From Xylanibacter oryzae DSM 17970 (GTDB taxonomy: Bacteria; Bacteroidota; Bacteroidia; Bacteroidales; Bacteroidaceae), in assembly GCF_000585355.1 (NCBI RefSeq), contig NZ_KK073873.1, positions 124,001 through 188,000 on the forward strand: a stretch of 64,000 nt of DNA. Reading direction: 5' to 3'. Positions 55,353 to 64,000 of the stretch are shown here, in pieces. The translations under genes were made by a program, and so were the position numbers. The number at the start of each line of letters is the position of its first letter. Within the stretch, counting starts at the first letter, position 1. The notes beneath the pieces are model-generated. The model searched no databases. It saw nothing but the letters and a program-made list of their open reading frames with translations, and was not told the origin of the DNA.

Positions 55353-57320
55353 ATGAAAAAGACGATTCTCTTTATAGGTTATGTCCTCTTCTCTTTAGGA
55401 ACAGTTTCTGCTTATGGTAATGATAACGTTATAAAAAGCCCAGATGGAAAAATAAGCGTTACTGTAACTGATGATAATGGAAAACCACAATATTCGGTTA
55501 TGTATGGTGATAAAGAGTTTATTCAACCGTCACAATTGGGAATAGTTACTAACTATGGTGATTATTCAAAGGATCTTCATCTTAAAGATGTTACTACCAG
55601 ACAAGTCGAAGATGATTATTCTGTGGCTAATATTAAGCAAAGCCATGTTCATTATTTAGCAAGCGAAGCTGTCTATAAGTATTACCGTGATTCTACAAAT
55701 GTATTGGATATCGTATTCCGGGTAAGTAATCGTGATGTAGCTTTCAGATATATATTACATCAGGCCGGTGCCAGATTGAGTTGCACAATAACGAAAGAGA
55801 CAACACAGTTTAAACCTGTTGACGGTACTACTACATTCTTATGCCCACAGGCAAAACCGATGGGTGGCTTTGCAGGTACATCACCAAGTTATGAGACATC
55901 ATATACTGTTGATGAAGCTATGGGAAAGAACGGCTGGGGAGAAGGATATACATTCCCCTGTCTCTTTAAGAATAATAATGCCGGTTGGATGCTAATATCA
56001 GAGACTGGTGTTGATGGCGGCTATTGCGCAAGTAGACTAATAGGACAGACTGATGGAACCTATAATATAGGTTTTCCACAGAGTGGTGAATGTAATGGTA
56101 ACGGAATGGTTTCGCCGGGAATGGCACTTCCAGGAGCAACTCCATGGAGAACAATAACCCTAGGTTCAACACTTTCAAATATAGTAGAAACTACAGTACC
56201 ATTTGACCTCGTTAGTCAGAAATATGAGCCATCTAAGTCTTATACATATGGCAAAGGTTCTTGGAGTTGGATTATTGGAATGGATCCAAGTTGCAATTAT
56301 AACGAGCAGAAACGTTATATTGATTTTTCTGCAGCTATGGGATATCAGTCAGTACTAATTGATGCACTTTGGGATACTCAGATAGGAAGAGACAAAATAG
56401 CAGATCTGGCAAAATATGGTGCAGAAAAAGGAGTCTCATTATATCTTTGGTATAATTCCAATGGATATTGGAACGATGCACCGCAGTCACCACGTGGTAT
56501 TATGAACGATCCTATATTGAGACGTAAAGAGATGAAGTGGATGCAATCTATAGGTATAAAAGGAATAAAAGTAGATTTCTTTGCTGGAGACAAACAGATA
56601 ATGATGCATCTTTATGAGTCAATATTATGTGATGCCAATGATTATGGGCTAGAAGTTATATTCCATGGTTGTACTATTCCTAGAGGGTGGGAGCGCATGT
56701 ATCCTAATTATGTAGCGAGTGAAGCTGTATTGGCCAGTGAAAATCTTCATTTCTCTCAAGATTTCTGTAATCATGAAGCCGTAAATGCTTGTCTATATCC
56801 ATTTATACGTAATACAATAGGTAGCATGGATTTTGGTGGAAGTGCACTTAATAAGCATTATAGTTCAGACAACAAGAGTGGTACTCACAGAGTAACTTCG
56901 GATGTATATGCTTTGGCTACAGCTGTTTTATTCCAAAGTGCAGTTCAACATTTTGCTCTGGCTCCTAATAATATCACTGATGCACCTGCATGGGCAATAG
57001 ACTTTATGAAGAACGTTCCATCAACATGGGATGAAGTTAAATATATAGATGGTTATCCAGGCAAATATATTGTATTGGCAAGAAGACACGGAAATCAATG
57101 GTTTCTGGCAGGCGTAAATGCAGAGAATAAAACACTTAAATTGACATTGAATGTTCCAATGCTATCTAATGCCAAATCTTTTATGATGTATACTGATGAT
57201 GCTTCATTAAAAGGCAGTGTAAAAACCTTTAACCGAAAAGGTCTTAAAAAACTCACAATATCAATACCTTGTAATGGCGGATTTGTTATAAAGGATATTG
57301 AAACGCGCGAAAATAAATAA
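55353..57320 (+). CDS. GH97 retaining-type alpha-glycosidase (probably alpha-galactosidase)
   Basis: 655 residues, signal peptide 1-20 (VSAYG). An N-terminal sandwich (about 25-270) carries PDGKISVTVTDDNGKPQYSV and YRDSTNVLDIVFRVSNRDVAFRY. The barrel follows (about 290-570), and a C-terminal sandwich ends the protein. Asp408 in IKGIKVDFFAGDKQ stands at the nucleophile position of the retaining (alpha-galactosidase) branch of GH97; the inverting SusB branch lacks it. That points to removal of alpha-galactose from side chains. It lies 25 nt after GH31 and 4 nt before the esterase gene. Confidence 0.82.
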   Translation: MKKTILFIGYVLFSLGTVSAYGNDNVIKSPDGKISVTVTDDNGKPQYSVMYGDKEFIQPSQLGIVTNYGDYSKDLHLKDVTTRQVEDDYSVANIKQSHVHYLASEAVYKYYRDSTNVLDIVFRVSNRDVAFRYILHQAGARLSCTITKETTQFKPVDGTTTFLCPQAKPMGGFAGTSPSYETSYTVDEAMGKNGWGEGYTFPCLFKNNNAGWMLISETGVDGGYCASRLIGQTDGTYNIGFPQSGECNGNGMVSPGMALPGATPWRTITLGSTLSNIVETTVPFDLVSQKYEPSKSYTYGKGSWSWIIGMDPSCNYNEQKRYIDFSAAMGYQSVLIDALWDTQIGRDKIADLAKYGAEKGVSLYLWYNSNGYWNDAPQSPRGIMNDPILRRKEMKWMQSIGIKGIKVDFFAGDKQIMMHLYESILCDANDYGLEVIFHGCTIPRGWERMYPNYVASEAVLASENLHFSQDFCNHEAVNACLYPFIRNTIGSMDFGGSALNKHYSSDNKSGTHRVTSDVYALATAVLFQSAVQHFALAPNNITDAPAWAIDFMKNVPSTWDEVKYIDGYPGKYIVLARRHGNQWFLAGVNAENKTLKLTLNVPMLSNAKSFMMYTDDASLKGSVKTFNRKGLKKLTISIPCNGGFVIKDIETRENK

Positions 57321-57324
57321 TGAG

Positions 57325-58167
57325 ATGAAAAAATATACATTATCATTACTGTTTCTACTTATATGCTGCTTGGTTTGCAGTCAGCCTAAAGGCAAAGTGC
57401 TATTTACAAAGATGCCATGTACTATGCTTAAAGGAATATCAGAACGTGATTACACATTATATCTGCCTCCGGGCTACAATAATAATACGGCCAAATATCC
57501 TGTTCTGTATCTTCTTCATGGTGGCGGGTGCAGCAATACAGACTGGGCTACAGAGGGACGTTTAGGTAATGTAGCAGACAGTTTGATAAATAATGATATC
57601 ATACTGCCAATGATAATAGTATGTCCAGAAGCCAATAAAAATAATATGATATGGTTTAACGCTCCCAATTGGACATACGAAGACTTTTTCTTCAAAGAGT
57701 TTATCCCTTATATTGAGTCTCATTACAGAACCTACACCGATAAGGCATGTAGGTCTGTAGCCGGTTTCTCGATGGGAGGGGGAGCCTCGATAGTATATGG
57801 AGTGCATCATCCGGAACTGTTTAACATGGTATATGGAATGAGCTGTTATTTAAGGCGTCAACCTTTAGATTTCCTAAAGAATGATCCGTCCGGTGAATGG
57901 CGTCAAAAGATTGTTGAAGACAACAATCCCATAAAGACAGTATCAAATTGTTCTGAATACGATGCCAAAAGGTATAATACTGTTCGTTGGTTTGTAGACT
58001 GTGGTGATGATGATTTTACTTTAGAGGCCAATATGGATCTTATAAAAGCCTTTCGCAGCCATGGTATAAAGTATCAGTTTAGAGTAAAAGAAGGTAATCA
58101 TAATTGGGATTATTGGCGTCCAGCTCTTATCGAAGCAATTAAAAACGCATTTGTTACAAACAATTAA
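57325..58167 (+). CDS. CE1-type esterase
   Basis: 280 residues, signal peptide 1-19 (VCSQP); a TTG at 57298 is in frame but overlaps GH97 and is not used. Alpha/beta hydrolase with nucleophile Ser149 in GFSMGGGAS, Asp in VDCGDDDFTLEAN (about 227) and His in EGNHNWDYWRPAL (about 260). YPVLYLLHGGG (about 58) supplies the oxyanion region. No carbohydrate-binding domain. It probably removes ferulate or acetate esters from arabinoxylan in the periplasm. First of three esterases in this part of the locus. Confidence 0.85.
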   Translation: MKKYTLSLLFLLICCLVCSQPKGKVLFTKMPCTMLKGISERDYTLYLPPGYNNNTAKYPVLYLLHGGGCSNTDWATEGRLGNVADSLINNDIILPMIIVCPEANKNNMIWFNAPNWTYEDFFFKEFIPYIESHYRTYTDKACRSVAGFSMGGGASIVYGVHHPELFNMVYGMSCYLRRQPLDFLKNDPSGEWRQKIVEDNNPIKTVSNCSEYDAKRYNTVRWFVDCGDDDFTLEANMDLIKAFRSHGIKYQFRVKEGNHNWDYWRPALIEAIKNAFVTNN

Positions 58168-58179
58168 TAATCAAAAGAC

Positions 58180-59286
58180 ATGAAAAAGTATTTATTATTT
58201 AATTTATGTATTCTGTTTTCTGCCGCAACGTTTTCACAGACACCAGCAGAAACTAATATTAACAAATCGGGCTATCCAAAGATTATGCCCGACAACAGTG
58301 TCGAATTTAGTATTAAAGCACCTGAAGCTCATAAAATTCAAGTGGATTTGGGACAAAAGTTTGACATGGTTAAGAGTGCTGATGGCATTTGGACTGTTAC
58401 CACTACACCTCAAAGTCCAAGCATACATTATTACAGTCTTATCGTAGACGGTCTGTCTGTTGCCGATCCTTCAAGCGAATCTTTTTACGGGTGTGGTCGT
58501 ATGATGAGTTGTATAGAAATTCCTTATGTGAAACAAGATACACGTTTTCAGGTTCAAAATGTGGCACATGGAGATATACGTATTGTAAGATACTATTCTA
58601 ATGTGACTAAGAGCTGGAGAGTAATGTATATATATACCCCTGCAGGATATGATAAGAATATGGATAAGAAATATCCTGTAATCTATATAATGCATGGAGG
58701 AGGTGAGGATGCCCGTGGATGGGTTCAACAAGGACGTTCTGATATCATACTTGATAATCTTATTGCAGAAGGCAAGGCGAAACCGATGATGCTTGTAAGC
58801 TTTGATGCTAATGTTGGGGGATTTGATAATGTAAAATCAGAAATACTTGATAATGTAATCCCATTTGTTGAAAATAATTTCAAGGCAGATGCTTCTGCAG
58901 ACAGCAGAGCTCTGGCCGGTTTATCAATGGGAGGCATGTATACTCTGTATGTAGGAGTACCCAATACAGATAAATTCCATCATTTAGGAGTATTCAGTTC
59001 TGGTTGGTTTGCCCAGAGAACATCATTTATGAGTGCTGATAAAGAACGCGATGCTAACTATTCGTATATGGATAATAACTCATCATTAATGAATAATAAT
59101 CTTAAGAATTTCTTTATAACCATAGGAGGTAAAGAAGACATTGCTTATGGAAATTGCCAGATAATGATGCAACATCTAAACAAGGCCGGTATTAAGTTTG
59201 AATACTTTGATTCAAAAGCAGGTGGACATACTTGGCCTGTATGGAGAGAGGACTTATACCTTTTTGCACAGAAGATTTTTAAATAG
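58180..59286 (+). CDS. CE1 esterase with N-terminal CBM48-like domain
   Basis: 368 residues, signal peptide 1-19 (TFSQT). A CBM48-like sandwich (about 30-110) begins MPDNSVEFSIKAPEAHKIQV; the esterase follows (about 120-368). Nucleophile Ser249 is in AGLSMGGMYT, the oxyanion segment YPVIYIMHGGGEDA near 170, and the terminal His in KAGGHTWPVWREDL near 350. This architecture is that of feruloyl or acetyl-xylan esterases of Bacteroidetes. 12 nt after the preceding esterase. A long hairpin follows. Confidence 0.87.
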   Translation: MKKYLLFNLCILFSAATFSQTPAETNINKSGYPKIMPDNSVEFSIKAPEAHKIQVDLGQKFDMVKSADGIWTVTTTPQSPSIHYYSLIVDGLSVADPSSESFYGCGRMMSCIEIPYVKQDTRFQVQNVAHGDIRIVRYYSNVTKSWRVMYIYTPAGYDKNMDKKYPVIYIMHGGGEDARGWVQQGRSDIILDNLIAEGKAKPMMLVSFDANVGGFDNVKSEILDNVIPFVENNFKADASADSRALAGLSMGGMYTLYVGVPNTDKFHHLGVFSSGWFAQRTSFMSADKERDANYSYMDNNSSLMNNNLKNFFITIGGKEDIAYGNCQIMMQHLNKAGIKFEYFDSKAGGHTWPVWREDLYLFAQKIFK

Positions 59287-59291
59287 GAAAA

Positions 59292-59333
59292 ATACGAATA
59301 ATGTAAACAGTAAAATGTTTACGTTATTCGTAT
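59292..59333 (+). terminator. Long hairpin after the esterase pair
   Basis: ATACGAATAA and TGTAAACA pair with TGTTTAC and TTATTCGTAT, 18 bp with one mismatch and a 6-nt loop. No T-run follows, so it may be a weak terminator, a processing site, or a protein site. The remaining gap to 59413 shows no TAnnTTTG box. Confidence 0.5.
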
Positions 59334-59413
59334 AACTATTCTTGTCTGATTGATGTATTGCTGAAATCAAAACATTATGTACTGTTTCTATAGAGTTAAT
59401 TAAATTGAATCTA

Positions 59414-62573
<3,160 letters not shown>

Positions 62574-62583
62574 ACTATTTATT

Positions 62584-62616
62584 AAGACATCCGTATTTAA
62601 CGGATGTCTTTTTTTA
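62584..62616 (+). terminator. Terminator of the TlpA-esterase unit
   Basis: AAGACATCCG (62584-62593) pairs with CGGATGTCTT (62601-62610), followed by T5. It is 10 nt after the stop codon. Confidence 0.92.
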
Positions 62617-62822
62617 TTACTTATTTAAGGTAACTATTCATTGTTGTTATCATTGTGAACTTTTCTGATATTATGATAAGTAAGCGTGATATCAATATAC
62701 TTATAATGATAAGTATCCTTTTTATTTTACTGATGACTAGTATAAGTTGAAATAATATCATGTTAATGACTTTTTGGTGAAAAAAACAAACAAAATAATT
62801 ATGAAAATTGAATATAAATTAT

Positions 62823-62944
62823 TAGTTTTGCCAGAGTAAATAACCAATACAGATATTAAAATGAAACAACAGATATTATTCAGATATAATCAAATTAAAA
62901 TCAAAGACTTATTACTACTTATTTGTATTTTACAATCATCATAG
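62823..62944 (+). promoter_or_regulatory. Possible promoter and short leader ORF before the last gene
   Basis: TAGTTTTG at 62823-62830 fits the -7 consensus but no operator half-sites are at the expected distance. An ATG at 62861 opens a 27-codon ORF (MKQQILFRYNQIKIKDLLLL, then ICILQSS) ending at 62944, about 106 nt before the next start. It has no clear ribosome-binding site. It may be a leader peptide or chance; the rest of 62617-63050 shows nothing. Confidence 0.3.
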
Positions 62945-63050
62945 ATTTCTGCTGTAAATATGGCGTTTGTTTTGTATGGATAATGGTCATATTTAAGAAA
63001 AGAATATAATCATGCGATAACGCTTTTCAACAACAAAATAATTATTAATC

Positions 63051-64000
63051 ATGAAAATAAGACATTACCTTAAATTTGTATTCATCCTTATTACAGCAAT
63101 ACTATTTACATCCTGTAAGAAGACTGTTCATATTGATAATACTCTGACGGAATTACCCCCAATATTCCCTGATTATAAAAATGTAACTATACCACCTGAT
63201 TTAGCTCCATTACACTTTGAATTACTTGATAATTCGAAATATGATGATGCATGTGCTATATTTAAAGCCGGGAATATTGAAATAACAGTAAGCGAAGAAG
63301 GAAAACAGTTTAAGATCAGCAAAACCAAATGGAATAAACTTCAAAAACAAAGCAAGACAATATCTGTAATAATAGCCGTAAAGAAAGCAAATAAATGGAT
63401 TGCATACGCTCCATTTCATTTCTTTATATCAAAGGATGCTATTGATGGATATATAGCATACCGTTTGATAGAGCCTGGTTATGAAAGATGGTCTGAAATG
63501 GGAATATACCAAAGATGCCTTAGAAATTATGATGAGAAAGCAATAATAACAAACAAAGCGACGGGGCACAATTGTATGAATTGTCATTCGTTCTGCAAGC
63601 AATCGCCAGATAGAATGTTATTTCACATGCGTAAAGATTTTGGTGGTACTTATATTATTAATGGCAATGATATAGAAAAACTTAACACGAAGACAAATAA
63701 GACAATTTCACCATTGGTATATCCATCTTGGCATCCATCGGGCAATTATGTAGCTTTCTCGGTTAATACTACAAAACAAATGTTCCATACAACTAATCGG
63801 AATCGCGTTGAAGTTTTTGATTGCGCATCAGATGTTGTTGTTTATGATGTCAATAAGCATGAGATTGTTACATCTCCTTTATTATCATCCAAGACATCTT
63901 TTGAAACATTTCCAACATTCTCTGCAGATGGCAATACCTTATATTTCTGTACTGCTGACAGCATGAATATTCCTGCTGATTATGACAAAGTTAAATATAG
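63051..64000 (+). CDS. Lipoprotein with CxxCH motif and PD40-like propeller repeats (partial, runs off the window)
   Basis: The frame stays open from ATG 63051 to the edge (316 codons). A lipoprotein signal peptide has TSC with the Cys at residue 22. An N-terminal beta domain (about 30-160) is followed by GHNCMNCHSFCKQSP (about 175), a CxxCH heme-binding motif. Propeller blades of PD40/TolB type follow: YPSWHPSGNYVAFSVN (about 223) and TFPTFSADGNTLYFCTAD (about 287). A covalently bound heme or an otherwise bound metal at the surface is possible; the role is unknown. I do not know whether it belongs to the xylan locus. Confidence 0.7.
   Translation, partial: MKIRHYLKFVFILITAILFTSCKKTVHIDNTLTELPPIFPDYKNVTIPPDLAPLHFELLDNSKYDDACAIFKAGNIEITVSEEGKQFKISKTKWNKLQKQSKTISVIIAVKKANKWIAYAPFHFFISKDAIDGYIAYRLIEPGYERWSEMGIYQRCLRNYDEKAIITNKATGHNCMNCHSFCKQSPDRMLFHMRKDFGGTYIINGNDIEKLNTKTNKTISPLVYPSWHPSGNYVAFSVNTTKQMFHTTNRNRVEVFDCASDVVVYDVNKHEIVTSPLLSSKTSFETFPTFSADGNTLYFCTADSMNIPADYDKVKY

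Noticed and set aside
62786..62830. A seventh regulon promoter before the last gene
   Set aside because: A TAnnTTTG box exists, but the half-site at the right distance (ACAAACA) is poor and the upstream one is absent.

Overview
The window reads as chromosome of an AT-rich Bacteroidota, most likely a Prevotella-type (Prevotellaceae) gut or rumen xylan degrader. The reasons are the Bacteroidetes promoter signature (TTTG about 19-21 nt before TAnnTTTG), SusC/SusD pairs, a hybrid two-component sensor, a T9SS-type C-terminal tail, and a gene order xusA-xusB-xusC-xusD-xusE-GH10 that matches the core xylan cluster described for Prevotella bryantii and Bacteroides ovatus. Family names rest on motifs read by eye; no database search was run.

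Layout. 1-7.7 kb is housekeeping: a DUF349 protein, CorA with a structured leader, the udk / flippase-like / pepD operon (all minus strand), and rsmA (plus). 7.9-9.8 kb is a four-gene ECF sigma cassette (DUF4252, sigma, anti-sigma-like, DUF4252). A 32-residue membrane microprotein with its own promoter and terminator follows at 10.0-10.2 kb. From 10.2 kb to at least 62.6 kb lies one very large xylan utilisation locus: GH43, GH43, a divergent hybrid sensor-regulator, GH3, GH51, two SusC/D pairs, a surface-binding lipoprotein, GH10, a GH5-GH43 fusion, GH95, GH43, GH2, two GH43-CBM6 enzymes, GH31, GH97, three CE1 esterases and a thioredoxin-fold protein. A lipoprotein with a CxxCH motif and propeller repeats runs off the right edge.

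How it works together. The surface xylanases (GH10, probably the GH5-GH43) and XusB/D/E would capture and cut arabinoxylan. XusA/C import the oligosaccharides. The periplasmic GH43, GH51, GH95, GH2, GH31, GH97 and CE1 enzymes strip arabinose, galactose, xylose and ester side groups, and GH3/GH43 finish the xylo-oligosaccharides. The regulator at 13.3-17.3 kb probably switches all of this on.

The main discovery is regulatory. Six promoters inside the locus (before the genes at 11638, 17562, 22393, 38925, 42223 and 49910) share one rigid layout: a 7-bp half-site, 14 bp, a second half-site (consensus TGTAACA), exactly 30 bp, then the -7 box. This looks like the operator of the hybrid regulator and defines its regulon within the window.

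Other unusual items: a 2.75-kb G+C-richer block carrying mutY, an unknown gene and an ISL3-like transposase remnant, inserted between GH2 and GH43 and flanked by a 175-bp, about 95% identical duplication of the GH2 3' end; a perfectly phased 4 x 22 bp repeat array; and a family of intergenic stem elements whose core is conserved while the flanking arms change together.
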